Assembly (NCBI RefSeq): GCF_000719285.1
Contig: NZ_JOFS01000020.1
Location: forward strand, 248,001 to 312,000
Reading direction: 5' to 3'
Source of the DNA: Streptomyces bicolor
GTDB lineage: Bacteria; Actinomycetota; Actinomycetes; Streptomycetales; Streptomycetaceae
DNA length: 64,000 nucleotides
How positions within the stretch are numbered: position 1 is the stretch's first letter; each line of letters starts with the position of its first letter. This document shows, in pieces, positions 47,205 through 58,214 of this stretch. Both the position numbers and the translations under genes were made by a program. Below the pieces are notes generated by a model. It searched no databases, was not told the DNA's origin, and worked only from the letters and a program-made list of their open reading frames with translations.

Positions 47205-49410
47205 CTCCCCGCTGCTCCTTCTCCAGTTCCGCCACGACGTCGGTGAGCCTCTCATGGGCGGAGCGGGACTCGGGCGGCTCGATGCTGATGCGGGGCATGC
47301 GCCTGTCGAGCCAGCGGGGCAGCCACCAGTTGGCGCCGCCGAGCAGGTGCATCAGGGCGGGGACGAGGAGCGTGCGGAGTACGAAGGCGTCCAGGGCGAC
47401 GGCGGCGGCGAGGGCGATGCCGAACATGGCGATCACACGGTCGCCGCTGAGGACGAAGGCGAGGAAGACCGAGATCATGATGACCGCGGCGGAGTTGATC
47501 ACCCGGCTGGTCTCGGCGAGGCCGACCCGGACGGCCCGCCGGTTGTCGCCGGTCTCCAGCCACTCCTCGTACATCCGGCTGACCAGGAAGACCTGGTAGT
47601 CCATCGAGAGGCCGAAGAGCACCGAGACCATGATGACCGGGAGGAACGGTTCGATCGGGCCCGCGCGGCCCAGGCCCAGCAGCTCGCTCCCCCAGCCCCA
47701 CTGGAAGATCGCGACGACGACGCCGAAGGCGGCGGCGACGGCGGCGACGTTCATCGCGGCGGCCTTCAGGGGTATGCCGACGGACCGGAAGGCGAGCAGG
47801 AGCAGCAGACAGCCCAGGCCGATCACGACACCGACGAACAGCGGCAGCTTGCCGACGATGACGTCGGCGAAGTCGTCGTAGCCGGCCGTCATGCCGCCGA
47901 CCTGCACATCGAGCGAGGTGCCGGTCTCGGCGCGCGGCAGGACCTCGGAGCGCAGCCGGTCCACGAGGTCGCTGGTCTGCCGCGACTGCGGGGAGGACTC
48001 CGGTACGACGGTGAGGTACGCGGTGTCGCCGCCGGAGTTGTACGTCACCGGGGTCACCGACGCGACGCCCTCGGTGCCCCGCAGGGTGGCGTCGAGGTTG
48101 TCGAGGGCGAGCTTGTCGTCGCCGCCGTCGACCTCGGTGACCAGGGTGAGGGGGCCGTTCACGCCGGGGCCGAAGCCGTCGGCGAGGAGGTCGTAGGCCT
48201 GGCGGGTGGTCGAGGACTCGGGGTTGTTGCCCTGGTCGGAGGTGCCCAGGCGCAGGCCCAGCGTGGGCAGCGCGAGGACCGTGATGACGGCCAGGGCTAT
48301 CGCGCCGAGCGCCTTGGGGTGGCGCTCCACGAACGCCGACCAGCGCGCGGCGAACCCGGTCGGCAGCTCCGGCTCGGGGCCGTGCTCGGCGAGCCTGCGC
48401 CGTTCGCGGCGGCTGAGGGCCCGCATGCCGATGAAGGACAGCAGGGCGGGCAGCAGGGTCACGGAGGCGGCGACCGTCAGGACCACGGTCAGCGAGGCGG
48501 CGATCGCGACGCCGTTGAGGAAGCTGAGCCGGAGGATCAGCATCCCGAGCAGGGCTATGCACACGGTCGCGCCCGCGAAGACCACGGCCCGTCCGGTGGT
48601 GGCCACGGCGTTCGTGATCGACTCGGTGACGGGCAGCCCGCGCTTCAGCCCGCGCCGGTGCCGGGTGACGATGAACAGCGCGTAGTCGATGCCGACGCCG
48701 AGCCCGATGAGCATGCCGAGCATGGGCGCGAAGTCGGCCACCGTCATGGCGTGCCCGAGGAGCACGATCCCGGCGTACGCGGTGCCGACGCCGACCAGCG
48801 CGGTGGCGATGGGCAGCAGCGAGGCGGCGAGCGAGCCGAAGGCGAGGAACAGAACGACCGCGGCGACGGCCACCCCGACGACCTCGGCGAGGTGCCCGCC
48901 CGGCGACTCGGTGAGCCCGACGGCACTGCCGCCCAGCTCCACCTGGAGCCCGTCGGTCTCGGCGTCCTTCGCCGTGTTCACTACGGCCCGCGCCTCGCCC
49001 GCGTCGAGGTTCTCGGCACTGTCGTCGAAGGTCACGGTGGCGTACGCCGTGTGCCCGTCGTCGCTGATCTGGGCGCCGCCCTGCTTGCCGTACGGGCTGC
49101 CGACGGCCGCGACGCCCGGCAGCTCCGCGATCTCGGCCAGGGTGCGGGTCATGGTCTGCTCGACGTCGGCGGCGCGGACGGTGCCGGACGTGGTGTGCCA
49201 GACAACGGTGTCACTGTCGCCGCCGAGGCCGGGGAAGCCGTCCTCGAGGAGCCGGGTGGCGCGGCCGGCCTCGGTGCCCGGGACGTGGTAGTCGTTCGAG
49301 TACGCGGTGCCCGTGACGGCCGCGGCCGCGGTCACCCCGCCGAAGGCGAGCAGCCAGAGCAGTACGGCGACGAGGCGGCGTTGGACACACCAGCGTGCAA
49401 GAGCTGCCAC
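47182..49410 (-). CDS. MMPL/RND-family membrane exporter
   Basis: The 742-residue protein has a first TM (WCVQRRLVAVLLWLLAFGGVTAAAAV), a large extracytoplasmic loop, five clustered TMs with MLIGLGVGIDYALFIVTRHRR, then a second half with the same layout and SVLFGLSMDYQVFLVSRMYEEW. The paired GxxxDY and SMDYxxF motifs are the proton-relay signature of MmpL proteins. It should export lipids or amphiphilic metabolites. The GTG at 49410 is chosen because GGGAGCACG lies just upstream; ATGs further up give an implausible N-terminus. GACGATT/AATCGTC (49426-49457) is an inverted repeat in the leader. Confidence 0.9.
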   Translation of the reverse strand: MAALARWCVQRRLVAVLLWLLAFGGVTAAAAVTGTAYSNDYHVPGTEAGRATRLLEDGFPGLGGDSDTVVWHTTSGTVRAADVEQTMTRTLAEIAELPGVAAVGSPYGKQGGAQISDDGHTAYATVTFDDSAENLDAGEARAVVNTAKDAETDGLQVELGGSAVGLTESPGGHLAEVVGVAVAAVVLFLAFGSLAASLLPIATALVGVGTAYAGIVLLGHAMTVADFAPMLGMLIGLGVGIDYALFIVTRHRRGLKRGLPVTESITNAVATTGRAVVFAGATVCIALLGMLILRLSFLNGVAIAASLTVVLTVAASVTLLPALLSFIGMRALSRRERRRLAEHGPEPELPTGFAARWSAFVERHPKALGAIALAVITVLALPTLGLRLGTSDQGNNPESSTTRQAYDLLADGFGPGVNGPLTLVTEVDGGDDKLALDNLDATLRGTEGVASVTPVTYNSGGDTAYLTVVPESSPQSRQTSDLVDRLRSEVLPRAETGTSLDVQVGGMTAGYDDFADVIVGKLPLFVGVVIGLGCLLLLLAFRSVGIPLKAAAMNVAAVAAAFGVVVAIFQWGWGSELLGLGRAGPIEPFLPVIMVSVLFGLSMDYQVFLVSRMYEEWLETGDNRRAVRVGLAETSRVINSAAVIMISVFLAFVLSGDRVIAMFGIALAAAVALDAFVLRTLLVPALMHLLGGANWWLPRWLDRRMPRISIEPPESRSAHERLTDVVAELEKEQRGDVRDIAG

Positions 49411-49621
49411 GAACGTGCTCCCGGAGACGATTTTTGGATCTTTGGCCGGGAATCGTCGTTCATGAAGTGAACAGCCCGCAAAGAACGCATGAGCGATGTG
49501 AAGCAAACTCTCGCAGGCGAGGAAGATCATTTGCCGCGTTGGTGGGTTGATTCACCAGAATGGGAGGCAGATCACAGGACAGTAACGGTCACTCTGTCGG
49601 TCCTGAGTGACACCTTTCACA

Positions 49622-50005
49622 TCAGTCGAACTGATCCCCCAGCGCCATCACCATCACCCCGGTGACGAGCAGCCACAGCGCCCGGCGGGTCCGCCCCCGC
49701 GATCCGAGGAAGGCCGCGAGCGCGCAGACGGCGGCGCCGAAGGCATAGGCGGCCGGGACGAGGGCCGGGGCGGATCCGGTGGCCCGCAGCGCCGACGCGG
49801 ACAGCCCGGCGAGGGTGAGGAGCACCCCGGTCACGGCCGCCGTCCAGCGGGCCCGCCGCGCCACCTGGGCCGGGTCCTCGGTGCCCTCCGGATCTTCGGT
49901 GTGCTCGTCGTCTTCCGGGACTTCGGTCTGCTCGTCGTCTTCCAGAACTTCGGTGGGCTCGTCCTCCCGTGTCTCGGATATCTCGGAATCACCACGTCCA
50001 CTCAT
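49622..50005 (-). CDS. Acidic-tail small membrane protein, unknown
   Basis: The 127-residue protein has a Glu/Asp-rich repeated N-terminus (EDEPTEVLEDDEQTEVPEDDEHTEDPEG, written here in register of about 11 residues), then three hydrophobic segments (WTAAVTGVLLTLAGLSASAL, ALVPAAYAFGAAVCALAAFLG, ALWLLVTGVMVMALG). It is probably a cytoplasmic-membrane protein with an acidic tail. No ribosome binding site is seen and TACGCT lies eight bases before the ATG, so the mRNA may be leaderless. Family unknown. Confidence 0.6.
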   Translation of the reverse strand: MSGRGDSEISETREDEPTEVLEDDEQTEVPEDDEHTEDPEGTEDPAQVARRARWTAAVTGVLLTLAGLSASALRATGSAPALVPAAYAFGAAVCALAAFLGSRGRTRRALWLLVTGVMVMALGDQFD

Positions 50006-50192
50006 GGCGGGCGAGCGTAGCGCGTCGCGCCGGAAACCGGATGCGGGGCCGTATGGCGGACTGCTAGCTTCCGAAGGTCAGCCACTGATCCGGCACACCG
50101 CCGCCGACCTGGGCAGGTGCATTGTTTGAGCGTCCGGCCGAGCTCCTCCGTATCCCCTTCCGCCTTCCAGGACTCAAGGAGCCCGTTCACCG

Positions 50193-51002
50193 ATGCCAGA
50201 CATCACCCCGAGGACCTCGACGAGTGAGGACCTCGCCAAGCGGCTGACCCACGCCCGCTACCCGCGCAGCAACAACTACGACGTCCGCTGGGTCATCGAG
50301 AACCAGATGGGCCCGAACGCACTCTGGCTGCTGGAGTGGCTGGCCCCCGCCCTCGGCCTGGACGCCCTGCGCCCGTGCGCACGCGTCCTCGACCTGGGCT
50401 GCGGCCGGGCGATGACCTCCGTCTTCCTGGCCAGGGAGTACGACGCCCAGGTCACCGCCGCCGACCTGTGGATCAAGCCCGACGACAACGCCGAGCGCAT
50501 CGCCGAGGCCGGTTTCGCCGACCGTGTGCTGCCCGTGCACACCGAGGCGCACGACCTGCCGTTCGCCGAGGGCAGCTTCGACGCGATCGTGAGCATCGAC
50601 GCGTACCACTACTTCGGCACGAACGACCTCTATCTGCCCACGCTCACCCGCCTGTTGAAGCCCGGCGGGCGGATCGGCGTCGTCGTACCGGCACTGCGGG
50701 AGGAACCGGACGGCATCGAGCCGCCGGACCATCTCAAGCCGTGGTGGGAGCCCGACTTCTGGTCCTTCCACACCGCCGACTGGTGGCGACGGCACTGGAC
50801 GCGCAGTGGCGCGGTCGAGGTCGAGGCCGCCGACTGGCTGGACGACGGCTGGCGGGACTGGCTGCTGTGGTGCGACGTGGTCGCCGAGGAGAGCCCCGAG
50901 GAGTTCCACCGCACGATGGCCCGCCGGAACGGCGAGATGGTGCGGGCGGACGAGGGGCGCGCGCTGGGCTTCGTACGACTCGTAGGGCGCCGTAAGCCAT
51001 AG
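50193..51002 (+). CDS. SAM-dependent methyltransferase
   Basis: The 269-residue class I methyltransferase has motif I VLDLGCGRAMTSVFLA, an acidic residue in VTAADLWI, LPFAEGSFDAIVSIDAYHYFG (motif IV region) and LKPGGRIGVVVP. AAGGAG precedes the ATG. The acceptor is not predictable; small-molecule methylation fits best. It is convergent with gatB across a strong terminator. Confidence 0.83.
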   Translation: MPDITPRTSTSEDLAKRLTHARYPRSNNYDVRWVIENQMGPNALWLLEWLAPALGLDALRPCARVLDLGCGRAMTSVFLAREYDAQVTAADLWIKPDDNAERIAEAGFADRVLPVHTEAHDLPFAEGSFDAIVSIDAYHYFGTNDLYLPTLTRLLKPGGRIGVVVPALREEPDGIEPPDHLKPWWEPDFWSFHTADWWRRHWTRSGAVEVEAADWLDDGWRDWLLWCDVVAEESPEEFHRTMARRNGEMVRADEGRALGFVRLVGRRKP

Positions 51003-51028
51003 CCCGCGAGCAGCGCCAGGCACGGCAA

Positions 51029-51062
51029 CGGCCCCGGAGGACCCATGGGTTCTCCGGGGCCG
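51029..51062. terminator. Bidirectional terminator between the methyltransferase gene and gatB
   Basis: CGGCCCCGGAG (51029-51039) and CTCCGGGGCCG (51052-51062) form a perfect 11-bp stem with a 12-base loop between two convergent genes. Confidence 0.8.
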
Positions 51063-51077
51063 CACACGTGTTGACGC

Positions 51078-52592
51078 TCAGCCCTCGCTGACGCCCAGCT
51101 TCTCCAGGATCAGCTCCTTGACGCGGGCCGCGTCGGCCTGGCCCCGGGTCGCCTTCATGACCGCGCCGACCAGTGCGCCGGCCGCGGCCACCTTGCCGCC
51201 GCGGATCTTGTCGGCGATGCCGGGGTTGCCGGCGATGGCCTCGTCGACGGCGGTGCCCAGGGCGCCCTCGTCGGAGACGACCTTCAGACCGCGCTTGTCG
51301 ACGACCTCGTCCGGGGTGCCCTCGCCCGCGAGGACGCCCTCGATGACCTGGCGGGCCAGCTTGTCGTTGAGGTCGCCCTTCGAGACGAGCTCGGCGACGC
51401 GGGCGACCTGGGCCGGGGTGATGGCCAGCTCGTCCAGCGTCCTGCCCGATTCGTTGGCGCTGCGGGCGAGTTCGCCCATCCACCACTTACGGGCGGAGGC
51501 GGCGTCGGCACCGGCGTCGATCGTGGCGACGATCGGCTCCAGGGCGCCGGCGTTGAGGATCGCCTGCATGTCGACGGCCGAGATGCCCCACTCCGCGAGG
51601 AGCCGGGTACGGCGGGCCAGCGGCAGCTCGGGGAGCGCCGCCCGGATCTCCTCGACCCACTCGCGGGAGGGGGCCACCGGCACCAGGTCCGGCTCGGGGA
51701 AGTACCGGTAGTCCTCGGCCTCTTCCTTCACGCGGCCCGAGGTCGTGGACCCGGTGTCCTCGTGGAAGTGCCGCGTCTCCTGGATGATGATTCCGCCGCC
51801 GCTCAGCACGGCCGCGTGCCGCTGGATCTCGTAACGGGCCGCACGCTCCACGGACCGCAGCGAGTTGACGTTCTTCGTCTCCGAGCGCGTGCCGAACTTC
51901 TCGCTGCCCTTGGGCATCAGCGAGAGGTTCACGTCACAGCGCATCTGGCCCATCTCCATGCGGGCTTCCGACACGCCGAGCGCCTTGATGAGCTCGCGCA
52001 GCTCACGGACGTACGCCTTCGCCACCTCGGGAGCGCGCTCGCCCGCGCCGACGATCGGCTTGGTGACGATCTCGATGAGCGGGATACCGGCGCGGTTGTA
52101 GTCGAGCAGCGAGTGCGAGGCGCCGTGGATACGGCCAGTCGCGCCGCCGACGTGCGTCGACTTGCCGGTGTCCTCCTCCATGTGGGCGCGCTCGATCTCC
52201 ACGCGGAAGGTTTCGCCGTCCTCCAACTGCACGTCGAGGTAGCCGTTGAAGGCGATCGGCTCGTCGTACTGGGAGGTCTGGAAGTTCTTCGGCATGTCCG
52301 GATAGAAGTAGTTCTTCCGGGCGAAGCGGCACCACTCGGCGATCTCGCAGTTCAGCGCGAGACCGATCTTGATCGCCGACTCGACGCCGGTCGCGTTGAC
52401 GACCGGGAGCGAGCCGGGCAGGCCGAGGCAGGTGGGGCAGGTCTGCGTGTTGGCGCCCTGACCGAGCTCGGTCGAACAACCGCAGAACATCTTCGTCTTG
52501 GTGCCGAGTTCGACATGGACCTCGAGGCCCATGACGGGGTCGTACGACGCCAGCGCGTCCTCGTACGACACCAGGTCGGTCGTGGTGGTCAC
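51078..52592 (-). CDS. gatB: Glu-tRNA(Gln)/Asp-tRNA(Asn) amidotransferase subunit B
   Basis: The 504-residue subunit binds the misacylated tRNA and phosphorylates its Glu/Asp. [23 protein letters not shown] and [19 protein letters not shown] (zinc-binding cysteines) mark the cradle domain, and the C-terminal YqeY-like tail domain ends the protein. The GTG at 52592 follows GAGGGAAG. It is the last gene of gatC-gatA-(79-aa orf)-gatB. Confidence 0.96.
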   Translation of the reverse strand: MTTTTDLVSYEDALASYDPVMGLEVHVELGTKTKMFCGCSTELGQGANTQTCPTCLGLPGSLPVVNATGVESAIKIGLALNCEIAEWCRFARKNYFYPDMPKNFQTSQYDEPIAFNGYLDVQLEDGETFRVEIERAHMEEDTGKSTHVGGATGRIHGASHSLLDYNRAGIPLIEIVTKPIVGAGERAPEVAKAYVRELRELIKALGVSEARMEMGQMRCDVNLSLMPKGSEKFGTRSETKNVNSLRSVERAARYEIQRHAAVLSGGGIIIQETRHFHEDTGSTTSGRVKEEAEDYRYFPEPDLVPVAPSREWVEEIRAALPELPLARRTRLLAEWGISAVDMQAILNAGALEPIVATIDAGADAASARKWWMGELARSANESGRTLDELAITPAQVARVAELVSKGDLNDKLARQVIEGVLAGEGTPDEVVDKRGLKVVSDEGALGTAVDEAIAGNPGIADKIRGGKVAAAGALVGAVMKATRGQADAARVKELILEKLGVSEG

Positions 52593-52607
52593 GGTGAAAC
52601 TTCCCTC

Positions 52608-52843
52608 TCAGCCCAGCAGGACGTCGTCGTCGCCCAGCCGCTTCAGCTCGCGGTAGAGGATGGCGAGGCCGGTGACGATCGCGGCGGCGGACACGGCGGC
52701 GTCGATCAGGCGCAGCGTGTCGCTCTCCACGCGGGCCTTCTTGGCCTGCTTGGCGACACTGACCGCACCGAACGCGGTGGTGGCCATGGACAGGTACAGA
52801 CCGGACTTGGACTTCTTGAAATCCTTGGCCTTGGACAGCTTGC

Positions 52844-52847
<4 letters not shown>
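52608..52847 (-). CDS. 79-residue membrane protein inside the gat operon
   Basis: The protein starts [21 protein letters not shown], is basic at the N-terminus, has one or two weak hydrophobic segments ([35 protein letters not shown]) and ends LGDDDVLLG. The GTG at 52847 overlaps the gatA stop (GTGA) with GGAGGAGG upstream, and it ends 15 bases before gatB, so it is co-translated with the amidotransferase. I do not recognise a family and know of no such subunit in GatCAB. Confidence 0.7.
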
Positions 52848-54343
<1,496 letters not shown>

Positions 54344-54345
54344 GG

Positions 54346-54642
54346 TCAGTCCTCCCCCAGGATCTGCGGCACCTTGAAACGCTGCTGCTCCTGGGCCGGG
54401 GCGCCGGAGAGCGCCTGCTCGGGGGTGAGCGACGGACGGACCTCGTCCACGCGCATGACGTTCGTCAGCGGGAGCGGGTGCGAGGTCGGCGGTACGTCTT
54501 GGTCGGCGACCTCACTGACGCGGGCGACCGCGCCGATGATGTCGTCCAGCTGTCCCGCGAAGTGCTCGAGCTCTTCGGGCTTCAGCTCCAGACGCGCCAG
54601 CCGGGCGAGGTGGGCGACCTCCTCGCGCGTGATGCCAGGCAT
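54346..54642 (-). CDS. gatC: Glu-tRNA(Gln)/Asp-tRNA(Asn) amidotransferase subunit C
   Basis: The 98-residue subunit ([25 protein letters not shown]..., [27 protein letters not shown]) wraps GatA and GatB together. The ATG at 54642 follows AGAGGATC. It heads the operon. Confidence 0.94.
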   Translation of the reverse strand: MPGITREEVAHLARLARLELKPEELEHFAGQLDDIIGAVARVSEVADQDVPPTSHPLPLTNVMRVDEVRPSLTPEQALSGAPAQEQQRFKVPQILGED

Positions 54643-54810
54643 GCAGCGATCCTCTGGGGTGAGTGTGTGTGGTTTGGGGCCGGGGCCAGTCGTCCCGCGT
54701 CGCGCGACAGACGGGAACGGGACGACTAGCCCCAATCCTATGGGGCGGCGGGCGATGGCCGTGAAACGGTTTCCCCGGCCCGGGCCCGGGTGGTTCGGCC
54801 GGCGCTTGGT

Positions 54811-55182
54811 TCAGACGGCGAACAGCAGGCCCGCGCTGATCAGTACGACGACCGCGGTGGCGAAGTGGATGCCGAACGCGGTGGCCTTCGGGCCGCCGTG
54901 CCGCAGCACTATCAGCGTGTCGAAGAGCGGCACGATCGCCACGGCGAGCATGAACCACGCCTCCGCGCGGGCCCCGGCGAAGAAGAGCAGGACCAGCCCC
55001 ACCAGGCCGAAGGTGCCGTCCCGCAGCCCCTTGATCGAGAGATAGGCACCTGCGTCCCCGTCCGGCCGGGCGGGGACGCCGTAGCCGGTGGCGGCGGAGG
55101 CGGGCTGGAACAGGAACCGGTAGCCGAGGAACAGGCAGAACAGATTCAGGACGACGGCCAGGGTGTACGCGGTCACGGTCAT
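54811..55182 (-). CDS. DUF4267-type small membrane protein
   Basis: The 123-residue protein has four hydrophobic segments (LAVVLNLFCLFLGYRFLF, GLVGLVLLFFAGA, WFMLAVAIVPLFDTLIVL, FATAVVVLISAGLLFAV) and the family-like SIKGLRDGTFGL and AxxPLxD motifs. GAGGAGTG precedes the ATG. It is divergent from a TetR gene over 87 bp that contain two identical-type palindromes, so it is the probable target of that regulator. Function is unknown. Confidence 0.78.
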   Translation of the reverse strand: MTVTAYTLAVVLNLFCLFLGYRFLFQPASAATGYGVPARPDGDAGAYLSIKGLRDGTFGLVGLVLLFFAGARAEAWFMLAVAIVPLFDTLIVLRHGGPKATAFGIHFATAVVVLISAGLLFAV

Positions 55183-55196
55183 GTGTTCACTCCTCG

Positions 55197-55259
55197 CTAG
55201 CAACGCTAGGGACAAGAGCGAAGCTAGCAGAGCGTCGACAGATTGGCTAGCGCTGCTAG
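55197..55259. promoter_or_regulatory. Paired operators CTAGC-N3-GCTAG in a TetR divergent region
   Basis: CTAGC-AAC-GCTAG (55197-55209) and CTAGC-GCT-GCTAG (55247-55259) are two perfect 5-bp-arm palindromes whose centres are 50 bp apart; a third GCTAGC lies between them (55223-55228). The first is next to the membrane protein start, the second is 11 bp before the TetR start. Placement fits mutual repression of both genes by the TetR protein. Confidence 0.7.
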
Positions 55260-55269
55260 AATTCAGACC

Positions 55270-55854
55270 ATGTCCATCCAGACGCGCCGCGAGCGCGAAC
55301 GAGCGGAACGCGAGCGGCTGATCGTCACGGCCGCGCGGGAGCTGGCGGAGGCCGAGGGCTGGGAGGCGGTCACCACGCGCCGCCTGGCGGCCGAGATCGA
55401 GTACAGCCAGCCCGTCCTCTACAGCCACTTCAAGGGCAAGGAGGCGATTATGGCGGCGGTGGCGGTGCAGGGCTGCGCGGAGCTGGCCGTCGAGTTGCGT
55501 ACGGCGCGTGAGGCGGCGAAGGGCAGGCGCGGGGCGCTGGCCGCGGTGGGTGAGGCGTACACGGCCTTCGCGCGGCGCCGGCCGGCTCTCTACGACGCGA
55601 TGTTCACCCACCGCGTGGACCTGCCGTTCGCCACGCCCGAAGCACCGGCGCCCTTGCAGGAAGCCTTCGGTGAGCTGAGGCAGGCCGTCGAGCCGATCGC
55701 GGCCGAGGGCGACGACGTGGGCCTGCTGACGGAGACTTACTGGGCCGGTCTGCACGGCCTGGTGACGCTGATGCGGAGCGGGCGGCTGCCGGAAGGGGCA
55801 CATGAGCAGCGGCTGGAACTGCTCACCGGGCACTTCAGCGGGGCGCTTCGCTGA
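55270..55854 (+). CDS. TetR-family regulator (autoregulated, controls a DUF4267 protein)
   Basis: The 194-residue protein has a basic start (MSIQTRRERERAERERLIVTAARELAEAEGWEAVTT), the helix-turn-helix RRLAAEIEYSQPVLYSHFKGKEAIMAAV and a TetR C-terminal WHG-type domain (AYTAFARRRPALYDAMFTHR, YWAGLHGLVTLMRSGRL). The ATG has no ribosome binding site and one palindrome lies 11 bp upstream, so the transcript may be leaderless and self-repressed. Ligand unknown. Confidence 0.85.
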   Translation: MSIQTRRERERAERERLIVTAARELAEAEGWEAVTTRRLAAEIEYSQPVLYSHFKGKEAIMAAVAVQGCAELAVELRTAREAAKGRRGALAAVGEAYTAFARRRPALYDAMFTHRVDLPFATPEAPAPLQEAFGELRQAVEPIAAEGDDVGLLTETYWAGLHGLVTLMRSGRLPEGAHEQRLELLTGHFSGALR

Positions 55855-55865
55855 CGAGGCCGCGA

Positions 55866-55979
55866 GGGGGGTGCCGTAATACGCCGTCTTTCGGCTGCGG
55901 GCCCGTCCTGGCTGTCGCGCCCACGCGGCGGAGCCGCACGTCTGCGCAGGCCCCCGCCCCTGGAGGGGCGCGTTTGCCG
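55866..55979. repeat. Streptomyces-type intergenic repeat
   Basis: The stretch TTTCGGCTGCGGGCCCGTCC..., GGCGGAGCCGCA and CCCCCGCCCCTGGAGGGGCGC resembles a GC-rich intergenic element I remember as very common in Streptomyces. It lies between the TetR gene and the convergent GGDEF-EAL gene and may work as a terminator (GCCCCTGGAGGGGC hairpin at about 55956-55969). Confidence 0.4.
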
Positions 55980-58214
55980 TTACTCGGCGGCAGGAAGTGC
56001 CGCCCTTGGGCGCTGCCAACCACGCGATCCTCGCGCCCGCAGCCAGGCCGTCGTCTCTTCCGGAGGCATCGCCGCGGCGACCAGCCAGCCCTGAACCGCG
56101 TCGCAGCCCAGATCCCGCAGCCGTTCCCACGTCTCGTCGTCCTCCACGCCCTCGGCGACGACGAGCAGGCCCAGCGAGTGCGCCAGATCGACCGTGCAGC
56201 GCACGATCTCCGCGTCCTCGGTGTCCACCGCGAGCCGGGCCACGAAGGAACGGTCGATCTTCAGCTCGCTCACCGGGAGCCGTCTCAGATGCACGAGGGA
56301 CGAGTACCCCGTGCCGAAGTCGTCCAGGGACATCTTCACGCCGTGCCCGGTCAGCCCGGCGAGCGTGTCGGCGGCGCGCTGCGGGTCCTCCAGGAGGACG
56401 TGTTCCGTTATCTCCAGCTGGAGCGCTCCCGCCGGGACACCGTGCCGGGCCAGCCGCGCGGCGACGGAGCCCGCGAAGCCGGGGGTGTGGACGTCACGGG
56501 GAGAGACGTTGACCGCGACGGGCACGTACAGCCCCTGCGACCGCCACTGCGCCACCTGGCCGAGCGCCGTCTCCAGCACGTACTCCGTCAGGTGCGGCAT
56601 CAGCCCCGACGACTCGGCGATCGCTATGAACTCGTCCGGCGGCACCTTCCCGCGCTCGGGATGCACCCAGCGGACCAGCGCCTCCAGCCCGGCGACCTGT
56701 CCGTCGAAGCGGACCTTCGGCTGGTAGTGCAGTTCGACCTCCTGCGCGTCGAGCGCTCGGCGCAGATCCCCCAGCAGGCCGAGCCGGTCCGGGGTGTTGG
56801 AGTCCCGCTTGGACTCGTAGACCTCTACGCCCGTACGGTCCCGCTTCGCCTGGTACATCGCCACGTCCGCGCGCCGCAGCATCCCCTCGGCGTCGAGCGC
56901 GTGGTCGGGAAAGACGGCGACGCCCGCGCTGGCCTCCAGGACCAGGGTGAGCCCGTCGAGGTCGAGCGGGGAGCTGAGGGCCGTGACGAGGCCGCGGGCG
57001 ACCCGGGTCGCGGACGTCGTGGAGTCGGCGACCGGCAGTAACACGGCGAACTCGTCGCCGCCGAGCCGCGCGGCCTCCGCTCCGCGCGGCAGGGCGAGGC
57101 GCAGCCGGTCGGCTATCTGCAACAGCAACCGGTCTCCGGCGAGATGACCGAGCGTGTCGTTGACCGATCGGAAGCGGTCGAGGTCGATCAGCATCAGGGC
57201 GGACCGGGCGCCGATGCGCTCGGCGTCGTCGAGCGCGGTCCAGATCCGCTCCAGCAGCCACTGCCGGTTGGGCAGCCCGGTCAGCGGGTCACGCAGTTGC
57301 TCCTCCGCCCTGGCCCGGGCGATCCACAGGGTGGAGTCGAGGGCGATCAGGGGGATGGAGAACAGCGGCAGCAGCAGGGGCTTGGCGATGGCCACGACAC
57401 ACACCAGCGGCGCGATGCCGAGCAGCGCCACGGCGACCAGGCCCTGCCTGACCAGGGCGGTGCGGGCGACGGTGGGCAAGCCGCCGCGCGGGGCGTGCAG
57501 ATACCAGAGCAGGACGCGGGTGACCGCCAGATAGGCGGCGGCGACGAGCACGACGCCGGGGGCGGTGTACAGCGTCCAGGTGTCGGGGTTCCAGGGGTGC
57601 TCGACGGTCGGCACGCGGCCGAAGGCGGCCAGCACGAGGGCGCCCGCGGCGATGCCGAGGATGTCCACCGCGCCGTGCAGCACGCCTTGGCGCCAGCGGC
57701 CCCGGCGGGCGATGCCCACCAGGACGACGACGGTGAGGCTGACCATGCCGGCCGGCACCCAGCCGTACAGCATCAGCACGGCGAGGGTGAGGGCGGCGCC
57801 GGAGCCGGTGCCGCCCCACCAGCGGGCGCGGCCGAGCGCGACGAGGTGGCCGACGATGATCCCGGTGAGCACCGCCAGGGACCAGCCGACGGTGCCGGAC
57901 GGGAAGAGGGCGTGGTTGCCCGTGAACGCCCGGTAGAACCCGGCACCGAGAACGAACCCGGCCGCCGCGACGATCGCCGCGGGCAGGGCGGGCCAGGACA
58001 GGTGCCGTTCGTGGTCGGAGCCCGGCAGCCCGGCGGTGCGCTCGGCGCCGAGCGGCGCGGCGGCGTGGCCGTCCGCCACGGTGTGCGGGCCGGCGACGCT
58101 CCCCGCGCCTCTTTCCGCGCGCGAACGCTCCGCGGTCCGTGCCGCCCACCCTCGCCATGCGCCGGCCATGCGGCGCAGCCGTGAGTCCGGGGCGGCACTC
58201 TCGGTCGGTTCCAT
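55980..58214 (-). CDS. rmdB: Membrane GGDEF-EAL protein with intact motifs and a TTA codon (RmdB-like)
   Basis: The 744-residue protein has seven or eight TMs (about 75-310), a GGDEF domain with RLGGDEFAVLL at about 383-393, and an EAL domain with EALVRW, NVSPRD, EITEHVLLED, LDDFGTGYSSL and KIDRSFV all intact. It can therefore be a c-di-GMP phosphodiesterase, perhaps bifunctional. The layout and position recall S. coelicolor RmdB (from memory). Leu392, three codons after GGDEF, is TTA (57039-57041), so expression should require bldA. AGAGGGACGGG precedes the ATG. ligA lies upstream on the same strand beyond 272 bp without recognisable features other than two GAAGGGCTTT direct repeats 22 bp apart. 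Confidence 0.88.
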   Translation of the reverse strand: MEPTESAAPDSRLRRMAGAWRGWAARTAERSRAERGAGSVAGPHTVADGHAAAPLGAERTAGLPGSDHERHLSWPALPAAIVAAAGFVLGAGFYRAFTGNHALFPSGTVGWSLAVLTGIIVGHLVALGRARWWGGTGSGAALTLAVLMLYGWVPAGMVSLTVVVLVGIARRGRWRQGVLHGAVDILGIAAGALVLAAFGRVPTVEHPWNPDTWTLYTAPGVVLVAAAYLAVTRVLLWYLHAPRGGLPTVARTALVRQGLVAVALLGIAPLVCVVAIAKPLLLPLFSIPLIALDSTLWIARARAEEQLRDPLTGLPNRQWLLERIWTALDDAERIGARSALMLIDLDRFRSVNDTLGHLAGDRLLLQIADRLRLALPRGAEAARLGGDEFAVLLPVADSTTSATRVARGLVTALSSPLDLDGLTLVLEASAGVAVFPDHALDAEGMLRRADVAMYQAKRDRTGVEVYESKRDSNTPDRLGLLGDLRRALDAQEVELHYQPKVRFDGQVAGLEALVRWVHPERGKVPPDEFIAIAESSGLMPHLTEYVLETALGQVAQWRSQGLYVPVAVNVSPRDVHTPGFAGSVAARLARHGVPAGALQLEITEHVLLEDPQRAADTLAGLTGHGVKMSLDDFGTGYSSLVHLRRLPVSELKIDRSFVARLAVDTEDAEIVRCTVDLAHSLGLLVVAEGVEDDETWERLRDLGCDAVQGWLVAAAMPPEETTAWLRARGSRGWQRPRAALPAAE

